A stretch of DNA of 8,802 nucleotides, taken from contig CAMLOF010000116.1 in NCBI GenBank assembly GCA_946481585.1, positions 1 to 8,802 of the forward strand, in the 5' to 3' direction. This DNA is from an uncultured Macromonas sp. GTDB taxonomy: Bacteria > Pseudomonadota > Gammaproteobacteria > Burkholderiales > Burkholderiaceae. Made by a program: the position numbers and the translations under genes. The number at the start of each line of letters is the position of its first letter. The first letter of the stretch is position 1. Below are positions 1 to 7,449 of this stretch, piece after piece. A model generated the notes under the pieces. That model had not been told where the DNA came from, searched no databases, and saw only the letters and a list, made by a program, of their open reading frames with translations.

Positions 1-360
1 CCGCTGCCGGTGTCCGCACCCTTCCATTCCAGCCTGATGAAGCCTGCCGCCGAGCGCCTGAAGGAGAAGCTGGCGGCCACCACGCTGGCCGTGCCGCAGA
101 TTCCCGTGCTCAACAACATCGACGTGGCTGTGCAGGCGGACGCCGACGCGATCCGCGACGCGCTGTACCGCCAGGCCTTCGGGCCGGTGCGCTGGGTGGA
201 GAGCGTGCGTGCTCTCAAGGCGCGTGGCATCACCACGGTGGTGGAGTGTGGCCCCGGCAAGGTGCTGGCGGGCATGGTCAAGCGTATTGATGCGGAACTG
301 GCCAGCGCTGCCCTGTACGATCCGGCCACGTTGGCTGAGGTCAAGGCGCTGCTGGGCTGA
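1..360 (+). CDS. fabD: Malonyl-CoA:ACP transacylase FabD, 3' end only
   Basis: This enzyme moves the malonyl group from CoA to the acyl carrier protein in the cytoplasm and so supplies the chain-extender unit for type II fatty acid synthesis. Only the last 119 codons are present; the reading frame is open from base 1 and stops with TGA at 358-360. The fragment opens with PVSAPFHSSLM, matching the conserved stretch that carries the active-site histidine (His201 in E. coli FabD); here it is encoded at 25-27. Further family signatures are NNIDV, the RDALYRQ-x3-PVRW segment and the late ECGPGKVLAGMVKRI motif. The catalytic serine (GHSLG) would lie upstream of the window. fabG begins 18 bases after the stop, so the two are probably co-transcribed. 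The GTG at position 10 is an internal valine, not a start. Confidence 0.95.
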   Translation, partial: PLPVSAPFHSSLMKPAAERLKEKLAATTLAVPQIPVLNNIDVAVQADADAIRDALYRQAFGPVRWVESVRALKARGITTVVECGPGKVLAGMVKRIDAELASAALYDPATLAEVKALLG

Positions 361-362
361 AC

Positions 363-370
363 GAGAGGAG
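363..370 (+). promoter_or_regulatory. Shine-Dalgarno site that sets the fabG start
   Basis: GAGAGGAG is a strong ribosome binding site, 8 bases before ATG 379. An in-frame GTG at 370 overlaps the site itself, so initiation there is unlikely and the ATG is preferred. Confidence 0.75.
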
Positions 371-378
371 TGAACAAC

Positions 379-1128
379 ATGTCTGAAAACGTATTTGCTG
401 GCCAGGTCGCTCTGGTCACGGGCGCATCGCGCGGCATCGGCGCGGCCATCGCCCTGGAACTGGCCCGCAAGGGGCTCAAGGTCATCGGTACCGCCACCTC
501 TGAGGACGGCGCCGCGAAGATCTCCCAGGCACTGGCCCATTTCGAGGCCTGCCGAGGCGCCAAGCTGGATGTCAACAACGCCGCCGAGGCCGAGGCGCTC
601 ATCGACGCCATCGTCAAGGAACACGGCGCACTGCAAGTGCTGGTCAACAACGCTGGCATCACCCGCGATATGCTGGCCATGCGCCTGAAGGACGAAGACT
701 GGGACGCGGTGCTCGACACCAACCTCAAGGCCGTCTTCCGCATGAGTCGCGCCGTCATCCGCCCAATGATGAAGCAGCGCTACGGCCGCATCATCAGCAT
801 CACCAGCGTGGTGGGTGCGTCTGGCAACCCCGGTCAGGCCAACTATGCCGCCGCCAAGGCCGGCGTGGCTGGCATGACCCGCGCGCTGGCGCGCGAGCTG
901 GGCAGCCGCAACATCACCGTCAACTGCGTGGCACCGGGTTTCATTGAAACCGACATGACCGCCAGCCTCCCCGAGGAGCAGCAAAAGGCCCTGCTGGGCC
1001 AGATTCCCCTGGGGCACCTGGGCAAACCGGCCGACATCGCCCACGCGGTGGCCTACCTGGCCAGCCCGCAGGCGGCCTACGTCACCGGTCAGGAACTGCA
1101 CGTCAACGGCGGCATGTTCATGGCCTGA
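379..1128 (+). CDS. fabG: 3-oxoacyl-[ACP] reductase FabG
   Basis: This NADPH-dependent enzyme carries out the first reduction of each fatty-acid elongation cycle, turning 3-oxoacyl-ACP into 3-hydroxyacyl-ACP in the cytoplasm. The 249-residue product is the normal length for a classical short-chain dehydrogenase/reductase. Visible motifs are the Rossmann cofactor loop TGASRGIG (residues 14-21), the structural NNAG (90-93), and the catalytic tetrad Asn115, Ser143, Tyr156 and Lys160 in the expected Y-x3-K arrangement. The C-terminal part has the usual NCVAPGFIETDM segment and a VTGQELHVNGG ending. The start is ATG 379, chosen because the ribosome binding site is correctly spaced for it; a GTG at 370 would add three residues. 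It follows fabD by 18 bases and is separated from acpP by 146 bases. Many SDR enzymes look like FabG, but the position inside the fab cluster settles the assignment. Confidence 0.97.
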   Translation: MSENVFAGQVALVTGASRGIGAAIALELARKGLKVIGTATSEDGAAKISQALAHFEACRGAKLDVNNAAEAEALIDAIVKEHGALQVLVNNAGITRDMLAMRLKDEDWDAVLDTNLKAVFRMSRAVIRPMMKQRYGRIISITSVVGASGNPGQANYAAAKAGVAGMTRALARELGSRNITVNCVAPGFIETDMTASLPEEQQKALLGQIPLGHLGKPADIAHAVAYLASPQAAYVTGQELHVNGGMFMA

Positions 1129-1160
1129 TTTCCCGCTGGTGGCGCGCATGCGCTAACATC

Positions 1161-1187
1161 GGCCCCCGAACGCCCGCCTCGGGGTCC
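1161..1187 (+). other. GC-rich inverted repeat in the fabG-acpP gap
   Basis: CCCCGA (1164-1169) pairs with TCGGGG (1179-1184) around a 9-base loop, and the stem extends by GG/CC after one mismatch. No T run follows, so it does not look like a complete intrinsic terminator. It could slow read-through from fabG or protect the 3' end of the fabG message; that role is inference. Confidence 0.35.
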
Positions 1188-1208
1188 GGGTGGGGTCTGG
1201 ACAAGCTT

Positions 1209-1514
<306 letters not shown>

Positions 1515-1520
1515 TAGCCG

Positions 1521-2765
<1,245 letters not shown>

Positions 2766-2787
2766 CCCGGCCTTCCTGTCTGCTCCC

Positions 2788-3255
2788 ATGTACTGCGCCC
2801 CTTCGGTGGAATATCCGGCGGGGCGCAGTGTTTTTGCGCAAGGCGTTTTCCTGCTGCTGGTGCTGGCCTGGTCATGCAGTCAAGCTTTTTGGCTGTTCTC
2901 TCTGGGCAAGGGCGCATGGCCCGGTGCATGGTGGTTCTCCACTTTGTTGGGCCTGCTTTGCGCAACCTGGGGTCTTTGGCGCTTGCGCAACCCCTTGTAT
3001 GGCACTTTGCAGTGGGAAGCCGCCCCCGCACAGCGCGAGCCGGATGAGCCCGGTGGCAAGTGGTTGTGGTTCAGCTCGGCATACCGCCAAGGCACGCCGC
3101 TTGAACGTGTCGAATGGGTCTGGGACTTGCAGCACGTTGTGTTGCTGCGCCTGCACAATGCCGCAGGCTTGACCTGGTGGGTCTGGTTGGAACGCACGGG
3201 CGACCCAACCCATTGGGACGACATCCGGCGCGCACTCAAGGCGCATGACGCCTGA
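2788..3255 (+). CDS. Small tryptophan-rich membrane protein, YgfX/CptA-like
   Basis: The predicted 155-residue protein has a short N-terminus, two hydrophobic segments (about residues 16-39 and 44-66) and a soluble C-terminal part of about 90 residues, probably cytoplasmic. It has 16 tryptophans, about one residue in ten. The ending LLRLHNAAG-x-LERTGD-x-HWDDIRRAL resembles, from memory, the end of E. coli YgfX (CptA): MLRLRSDGG, then EWRDLRRIL. The RNPLYGTLQW segment after the second helix also fits that family. E. coli YgfX was reported as an inner-membrane partner of SdhE (YgfY) that affects FtsZ and MreB; its toxin role is debated. No sdhE gene is visible here. The ATG at 2788 lacks a clear ribosome binding site, and an intrinsic-terminator-like hairpin overlaps codons 2-14, so the start is uncertain. 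An in-frame GTG at 2806 is an alternative. The gene sits 22 bases after fabF and 56 before rpoE. Confidence 0.65.
   Translation: MYCAPSVEYPAGRSVFAQGVFLLLVLAWSCSQAFWLFSLGKGAWPGAWWFSTLLGLLCATWGLWRLRNPLYGTLQWEAAPAQREPDEPGGKWLWFSSAYRQGTPLERVEWVWDLQHVVLLRLHNAAGLTWWVWLERTGDPTHWDDIRRALKAHDA
2792..2835 (+). terminator. Intrinsic terminator-like hairpin behind fabF, inside the next gene
   Basis: ACTGCGCCCC (2792-2801) is perfectly complementary to GGGGCGCAGT (2820-2829), giving a ten-pair GC-rich stem. The 18-base loop can itself pair further (GGA/TCC). After one G, five Ts follow (2831-2835). This is the right shape for a Rho-independent terminator of the fab cluster, starting 27 bases after the fabF stop. 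It overlaps the start of the small membrane protein gene. Confidence 0.65.
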
Positions 3256-3272
3256 CCCCTTCTGATCCTGTG

Positions 3273-3302
3273 TTGGCGCCTTCGGGTATATTTGCCCGCC
3301 AA
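3273..3302 (+). promoter_or_regulatory. Inverted repeat and possible -10 box upstream of rpoE
   Basis: TTGGCG (3273-3278) and CGCCAA (3297-3302) form a six-pair inverted repeat around an 18-base centre. The centre contains TATATT (3287-3292), a five-of-six match to a sigma70 -10 box. No -35 box of reasonable quality lies 16-18 bases upstream of it. The element ends 9 bases before the rpoE start, so it could be an operator, a weak promoter or a leader hairpin. Confidence 0.3.
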
Positions 3303-3311
3303 GACGTCCCT

Positions 3312-3956
3312 ATGACCGATTCTCCTCCTACACCATCACCCCCTTCACCTGACAGCGACGCCATGCTCGTGCAGCGCACGCTGGCCGGAGACGCTCGTGC
3401 CTACGAGATGCTGGTGGTCAAGTACCAGCGCAGGGTGGAACGCCTGGTGGGCCGCATGGTGCGGGACAGCGACCTTGTCCAGGACATTGCGCAGGAAACT
3501 TTCATCCGTGCCTACCGGGCCCTTGCACAGTTCCGGGGTGAGGCGCAGTTCTACACCTGGCTGTACCGCATCGCCGTCAACACTGCCAAGAAGCAACTCA
3601 TGGAACTCAAGCGCGACCCGGTCGTGTTGATGAGTTCTTTGAAATCGAGTGACGACGATGAAACTTCCGGCCTGGAACACGAACTAAACGCACAGGTAGC
3701 CGATGCCGAGACCCCTGAAGCGGTGCTGGCCAGCAAGGAAATCGCCGAGGCCGTGAATGCGGCGATGGAAGCCTTACCCAAGGAATTGGGGCAGGCCATC
3801 ACCCTGCGGGAAATCGAAGGACTCAGCTACGAAGAAATCGCGCAGGCGCTCGATTGCCCTATCGGCACCGTCCGTTCCCGGATTTTCCGGGCGCGGGAGG
3901 CCATATCCGCTCGCATCAAGCCGATGCTGGAGCGGCAGTCGGGCAAGCGCTGGTGA
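3312..3956 (+). CDS. rpoE: ECF sigma factor RpoE (sigma-E / AlgU type)
   Basis: This is the extracytoplasmic-stress sigma factor that directs RNA polymerase to envelope-repair genes; it is held inactive by the membrane anti-sigma factor RseA encoded next. The 214-residue product contains region 2 (about residues 18-95) with the core-binding DIAQETFIRAYRAL (58-71) and the -10-recognising FYTWLYRIAVNTAKK (80-94). An acidic linker follows, then region 4 (about 145-205) with LPKELGQAITLREIEGLSYEEIA and the -35-recognising helix-turn-helix GTVRSRIFRAREAI (from 185). These match the RpoE/AlgU subgroup closely. ATG 3312 is chosen because it gives a short proline-rich leader of about 15 residues before region 2. 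It has no strong ribosome binding site, and an in-frame GTG at 3270 would extend the protein by 14 residues. The next gene starts 30 bases downstream. Confidence 0.95.
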   Translation: MTDSPPTPSPPSPDSDAMLVQRTLAGDARAYEMLVVKYQRRVERLVGRMVRDSDLVQDIAQETFIRAYRALAQFRGEAQFYTWLYRIAVNTAKKQLMELKRDPVVLMSSLKSSDDDETSGLEHELNAQVADAETPEAVLASKEIAEAVNAAMEALPKELGQAITLREIEGLSYEEIAQALDCPIGTVRSRIFRAREAISARIKPMLERQSGKRW

Positions 3957-3986
3957 GCCGGGCGTGTGAACTGGAAGTCAAAGACC

Positions 3987-4682
3987 ATGCAGACCAAGCT
4001 AAACACCCAAGCAGCCGCTGGCGCGGCGGCGCAGCCATCTGATGCTGATCAAGTCAGGCAGACGGCGTTTCTGCGTGAACAGTTGTCTGCTTTGGCTGAT
4101 GGCCAGAAACCGGCCTCTGAATCCGATTGGACTGGTCTGTGCGATGCGTATTCCAATGACGCCGGATTGCGTCAGGCTTGGAGCGACTACCACTGGTTGG
4201 GTGAGGCCTTGCGTGCGGGTGACCACGCGCCAGCCCCGGCTGACCAGGCGTTCGTCGCAGGAGTCATGGCCCGTATCGTTGCCGAAGAGGCCGTGGTCCT
4301 CAAGCCTAAGCGCGTTGAAGACAAGCCCGTGACGCTGGCACAGCCTGGCTTGCCAGCAGCGAATGACGCCGTATTCCGCTGGAAGATGGTGGCTGGCATG
4401 GCGACCCTGGCTGCGGTGGCGGCTGTCGCATGGCATGTCGCGGTGCAGCCTCAGTCCGGGCCGCAACTGGCCCAGGCTTCCTCGCCAGCAACGCCTGTGA
4501 TTCAGGTGGCCGCTGAAGAGCAGCCGCGTGCGCAGGCCGTTGTTACAGAGCGTGGCGTGGTTTTGAGAGACCCCCAGCTTGAAGAACTTCTGGCGGCGCA
4601 CCGGCAGTACGGCGGTATGTCTGCCTTGCAGATGCCGGCAGGGTTCCTGCGCAATGCCACCTACGAAACTCCGCAGCGTTGA
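3987..4682 (+). CDS. rseA: Sigma-E anti-sigma factor RseA (MucA-like)
   Basis: RseA-type proteins span the inner membrane. The cytoplasmic N-terminus binds RpoE and the periplasmic C-terminus binds RseB; stepwise proteolysis on envelope stress frees the sigma factor. The N-terminal domain shows the family pattern REQLSALADGQ (30-40) followed by a helical segment with DAGLRQAWSDYHWLGEALR (58-76). A single membrane span lies at about 133-153. The periplasmic tail ends with DPQLEELLAAHRQYGG and a hydrophobic segment, which resembles the C-terminal end of MucA/RseA proteins. ATG 3987 is chosen for its GGAAG site 9 bases upstream; an in-frame GTG at 3966 would add seven residues. The family diverges quickly, so identification rests on domain layout plus position between rpoE and rseB. 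Confidence 0.88.
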   Translation: MQTKLNTQAAAGAAAQPSDADQVRQTAFLREQLSALADGQKPASESDWTGLCDAYSNDAGLRQAWSDYHWLGEALRAGDHAPAPADQAFVAGVMARIVAEEAVVLKPKRVEDKPVTLAQPGLPAANDAVFRWKMVAGMATLAAVAAVAWHVAVQPQSGPQLAQASSPATPVIQVAAEEQPRAQAVVTERGVVLRDPQLEELLAAHRQYGGMSALQMPAGFLRNATYETPQR

Positions 4683-4689
4683 AGTGACG

Positions 4690-5724
4690 ATGAGTATGTT
4701 CCCCTTCGCCAGAACCTGTGTCGGTGTGGGCGCGGTGTCTGCGGTGCTGGCATGGTCGCCGCTGGCTGCATGGGCCGGTGACCTTGCCAAGGTGGCGCCT
4801 GTGGCTTCGGCGTCTTCCGTGCAGGACATGAGCATCCACCAGTGGCTGGAGCGCCTGCACGAAGCGTCTCGGCGGCGTGCCTACATCGGCACCTTCGTCG
4901 TTTCTGCCGGGCCGGAAATCGCTGCGTCCAAGATCTGGCACGTTTGCGATGGTGCGCAGCAGATGGAGCGCATTGAAACCCTTACGGGTACCGCGCGCAC
5001 CACCCTTCGCCGCAACGACGAGGTGCTGACACTGGTTCCGGAAGCCAAGATCGCCCTGAAGGAAAAGCGTGAAGCTTTGCGTCTGTTCCCGGACCTGCTA
5101 AAGGCGCCCGGGCAGCAGATCGAGAACCTGTATGCAGCTCGCATGGTTGGCTCTGAGCGCATTGCCGGTTACGACGCGGCTGTGGTGGATTTTCTGCCGA
5201 AGGATGAGCTTCGCTATGGCTATCGCGTCTGGTCGGAGAAGAAAACCGGCTTGGTGATGAAGCTGCAAACCCGTGATACCAGCGGCCAAGTGCTTGAGCA
5301 AGTCGCGTTCACCGAGCTGCAGTTCGACGCGCCTGTGAAGATGGACGTGCTTGCCAAGCAAATGGAAACCCCGAAGGGCTACCAGCTGGTAAAGCCAGTG
5401 CTGCGCAAGACCACGCCGGAGGCTGAGGGTTGGCGCATGAGCCAGCCGGTGCAGGGCTTCCAGTCCATGAGCTGCCATACCCGCTCTGACGCTGAAGCCC
5501 GCACCCCTTCAGCAGTGCAGTGGGTGTTCTCTGACGGACTCGCGTCCGTGTCGCTTTTCCTGGAAACCTTTGACCCGAAAAGGCACACCAAGGAGAAAGC
5601 CTTGTCGGCAGGAGCAACGCATTCACTGACCAGGCGCCTGGGTGACCACTGGGTCACGGCCATGGGTGAAGTGCCCCTGGATACCTTGCGCCAGTTTGTC
5701 GAAGCGCTCGAGCGTACCCGCTGA
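4690..5724 (+). CDS. rseB: Periplasmic sigma-E regulator RseB (MucB-like)
   Basis: RseB binds the periplasmic tail of RseA and shields it from the DegS-type protease; lipid or LPS signals release it. The 344-residue product starts with a signal peptide, with a hydrophobic core from about residue 10 and likely cleavage after AAWA (residue 29). The mature N-terminal domain begins with WLERLHEASRRRAYIGTFV and has the lipoprotein-carrier-like fold pattern typical of MucB/RseB. A smaller C-terminal domain carries GWRMSQPVQGFQ, then WVFSDGLASVSLFLE and the closing GDHWVTAMGEVPLDTLRQF segment. ATG 4690 lies 7 bases after the rseA stop and gives a proper signal peptide. An in-frame GTG at 4684 or a second ATG at 4696 are minor alternatives. 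mucD follows after 40 bases. Confidence 0.92.
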   Translation: MSMFPFARTCVGVGAVSAVLAWSPLAAWAGDLAKVAPVASASSVQDMSIHQWLERLHEASRRRAYIGTFVVSAGPEIAASKIWHVCDGAQQMERIETLTGTARTTLRRNDEVLTLVPEAKIALKEKREALRLFPDLLKAPGQQIENLYAARMVGSERIAGYDAAVVDFLPKDELRYGYRVWSEKKTGLVMKLQTRDTSGQVLEQVAFTELQFDAPVKMDVLAKQMETPKGYQLVKPVLRKTTPEAEGWRMSQPVQGFQSMSCHTRSDAEARTPSAVQWVFSDGLASVSLFLETFDPKRHTKEKALSAGATHSLTRRLGDHWVTAMGEVPLDTLRQFVEALERTR

Positions 5725-5764
5725 CGTTTTTCTGTCCCGCCCCCGGAGATGTTTTGGAGTTTCC

Positions 5765-7276
5765 ATGGAAACAGGTATTTCCGTTGATCGTCGTTTGAAG
5801 CGTTATGGTGTGGCTGCCGTGGCCGCGCTGTCCTTGTCGGCAGTCCTCTGGTCTGCTGGCCATTCGGACGTGGTTGCGCAAACGCAATCTCCAGCGCCAT
5901 CTGCTCCCCTGGTCACGGGGCTGCCCGACTTCACCGCCTTGGTAGACCAGGTCGGCCCGTCAGTGGTCAACATCCGTACCGTGGAACGTGTGAGCCAGCG
6001 CGAGGCCCCCAGCGATGACGCTGAGGAACAGATGCGCGAGTTCTTCCGCAGGTTCGGCATCCCGGTGCCGCCCGGGGCGTCACCGCGTGGGCCGCAGCGC
6101 CCCGACCGTGGGCCAGACGCGGAGCGGCCACGCGGCGTGGGTTCAGGTTTTGTCCTCAGCAGCGACGGCTACATCATGACCAACGCCCACGTGGTCGATG
6201 GCGCCGACGAGATGGTCGTTACGCTCACCGACAAGCGTGAGTTCAAAGCCAAGGTGGTGGGGTCTGACAAACGTACCGACGTGGCTGTCGTCAAGATCGA
6301 GGCCAGTGGTCTGAAACCGGTGCGCATTGGCGACGTGAGTCGGTTGCGCGTGGGTGAGTGGGTCATGGCGATAGGCTCTCCCTTCGGCTTGGAAAACACC
6401 GTGACGGCAGGCATCGTCAGTGCCAAGCAGCGCGATACGGGCGACTACCTGCCTTTCATTCAAACCGACGTGGCCATCAATCCTGGCAACTCGGGCGGGC
6501 CGTTGATCAACCTGCGCGGCGAGGTCGTGGGCATCAACAGCCAGATCTACTCGCGCTCCGGCGGTTTCCAGGGCATTTCGTTCGCCATTCCGATTGACGA
6601 GGCGGTGCGCGTGTCCGAGCAGTTGCGCACCAGCGGCAAGGTCACGCGGGGTCGCATTGGTGTGGCCATTGACAGCGTGACAAAAGAGCTTGCGGATTCG
6701 CTGGGGCTGGCCAAGGCTGAGGGCGCCTTGGTGCGCGGCGTCGAGGATGGCTCGCCAGCAGCGAAAGCCGGCATCGAGCCAGGTGACATCATCGTCAAGT
6801 TCGACGGCAAGCCCGTGGAGAAGTCGGCGGACCTGCCGCGCATCGTGGGCAACACCGCCCCAGGCGCAAAGTCCACGGTCACCGTGTGGCGTCGTGGTGC
6901 CATCAAGGAGCTGAGGGTGACCGTGGCCGCGCTGGAAGCCGATCAGGTTGCCCAGGCCGAGCGCCCTGCTGGCAAGACGCCTCCGTCGTCCGATGCGGCC
7001 CAGTCGTTGGGGCTCGCGGTGCGTGACCTCACTGCCGCCGAGCGTCAGGAACTGAAGGTACAGGGTGGCGTGCTGGTAGCTGGCGCAGAAGGCGCTTCGG
7101 CGCGAGCTGGCATCCGCGAAGACGATGTCATTGTTGCGCTGGGCAACCAGCAGATCGCCACGGTGAAGGACTTTGAGCGCGCCGTCTCAAAGCTGGAAAA
7201 GAACCGCCCGGTGAGCGTGTTGATTCGCCGTGGTGACTGGGCTCAATATGCCCTGATCCGGCCGTCCAACCGCTGA
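5765..7276 (+). CDS. mucD: Periplasmic serine protease MucD (DegP/HtrA family)
   Basis: This DegP-type enzyme degrades or refolds damaged periplasmic proteins and is a typical member of sigma-E operons. The 503-residue product begins with an N-terminal hydrophobic segment (about 15-31) and a possible signal cleavage after VVA at 38; retention as an anchor is also possible. The trypsin-like domain has the full catalytic triad: His142 in TNAHVVDG, Asp172 in RTDVAVVK and Ser243 in NPGNSGGPL. A Pro/Arg-rich stretch at about 100-120 corresponds to the LA loop. Two PDZ domains follow (about 295-380 and 410-495), as in DegP rather than the single-PDZ DegS. ATG 5765 is set by a GGAG site (5756-5759) 5 bases upstream. 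It is the last gene before a clear terminator. The symbol degP would be equally defensible. Confidence 0.94.
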   Translation: METGISVDRRLKRYGVAAVAALSLSAVLWSAGHSDVVAQTQSPAPSAPLVTGLPDFTALVDQVGPSVVNIRTVERVSQREAPSDDAEEQMREFFRRFGIPVPPGASPRGPQRPDRGPDAERPRGVGSGFVLSSDGYIMTNAHVVDGADEMVVTLTDKREFKAKVVGSDKRTDVAVVKIEASGLKPVRIGDVSRLRVGEWVMAIGSPFGLENTVTAGIVSAKQRDTGDYLPFIQTDVAINPGNSGGPLINLRGEVVGINSQIYSRSGGFQGISFAIPIDEAVRVSEQLRTSGKVTRGRIGVAIDSVTKELADSLGLAKAEGALVRGVEDGSPAAKAGIEPGDIIVKFDGKPVEKSADLPRIVGNTAPGAKSTVTVWRRGAIKELRVTVAALEADQVAQAERPAGKTPPSSDAAQSLGLAVRDLTAAERQELKVQGGVLVAGAEGASARAGIREDDVIVALGNQQIATVKDFERAVSKLEKNRPVSVLIRRGDWAQYALIRPSNR

Positions 7277-7287
7277 AAACCGGTTTT
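7276..7287 (+). promoter_or_regulatory. Perfect 12-base palindrome AAAACCGGTTTT
   Basis: The palindrome begins on the last base of the mucD stop codon and ends 4 bases before a TACAAT -10 box. It covers the spacer and part of the -35 region of that candidate promoter, a usual place for a regulator dimer to bind. As RNA it would form only a weak four-pair A-U stem, so a DNA-level role is more likely if there is any. Confidence 0.35.
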
Positions 7288-7291
7288 TGCC

Positions 7292-7297
7292 TACAAT
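7292..7297 (+). promoter_or_regulatory. Candidate -10 box of a short transcript between mucD and lepA
   Basis: TACAAT matches five of six consensus bases. A TG dinucleotide lies at 7288-7289, one base farther than a standard extended -10. No good -35 box is present at 16-18 bases upstream; the windows there lie at the end of mucD. The predicted start of transcription is near 7304. Confidence 0.4.
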
Positions 7298-7303
7298 CTA
7301 GGT

Positions 7304-7366
7304 CCAACCATCGCAGTTGCCAGATTGTTGGTTCCAGGCGCGTCAGCCGCTGACGCGCCTTTTTTT
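7304..7366 (+). ncRNA. Candidate small RNA (or lepA leader/attenuator)
   Basis: A transcript starting about 7 bases after the TACAAT box would be about 63 nt long. It would have two stem-loops. The first pairs CCAAC (7304-7308) with GTTGG (7327-7331) and continues, after one mismatch, with ATC (7310-7312) to GAT (7323-7325), leaving a 10-base loop. The second is the perfect terminator at 7336-7360 with its T tail. This architecture is common for Hfq-type small RNAs. It could equally be the 3' untranslated region of mucD, processed or not, or an attenuator for lepA. I do not recognise a known RNA family. Confidence 0.45.
7336..7366 (+). terminator. Strong Rho-independent terminator after mucD
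   Basis: AGGCGCGTCAG (7336-7346) and CTGACGCGCCT (7350-7360) form a perfect eleven-pair stem with a three-base loop CCG. A run of seven Ts (7360-7366) follows at once. It ends the rpoE-rseA-rseB-mucD transcript and any short transcript begun at 7292. Confidence 0.92.
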
Positions 7367-7412
7367 GTAGTTCGCCGGGGTTTCTGCCGGTGGCGGCGTC
7401 CGTGCAGCCGTT

Positions 7413-7441
7413 TTGGCACCATGCCGTACACCGTGTTTGAA
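7413..7441 (+). promoter_or_regulatory. Weak candidate promoter for lepA
   Basis: TTGGCA (7413-7418) matches the -35 consensus at five of six positions. At the ideal 17-base spacing lies TTTGAA (7436-7441), only three of six for a -10 box. If used, transcription would begin near 7448, almost at ATG 7450. A promoter is expected here because a strong terminator lies just upstream. Confidence 0.3.
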
Positions 7442-7449
7442 CGTTAGTG

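Noticed and set aside
1144..1153. Palindrome GCGCATGCGC after fabG.
   Set aside because: A 10-base alternating GC palindrome is common by chance in a GC-rich genome, and no promoter element is placed sensibly around it.
3189..3195. GGAACGC, resembling a sigma-E -35 element.
   Set aside because: No TCTGA or TCAAA-like box lies at the required distance downstream, and it is within coding sequence.
3261..3265. TCTGA, resembling a sigma-E -10 box ahead of rpoE.
   Set aside because: The bases 16 upstream (AAGGCGC) do not resemble the GGAACTT -35 element.
3999..4835. A 278-codon open frame on the - strand opposite rseA.
   Set aside because: Antisense shadow; the + strand product has the expected anti-sigma layout and operon position.
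7220..7249. TTGATT with CAATAT 18 bases downstream, a possible promoter inside the mucD 3' end.
   Set aside because: The -10 match is only three of six and it lies in coding sequence; the TACAAT box at 7292 is a better candidate.
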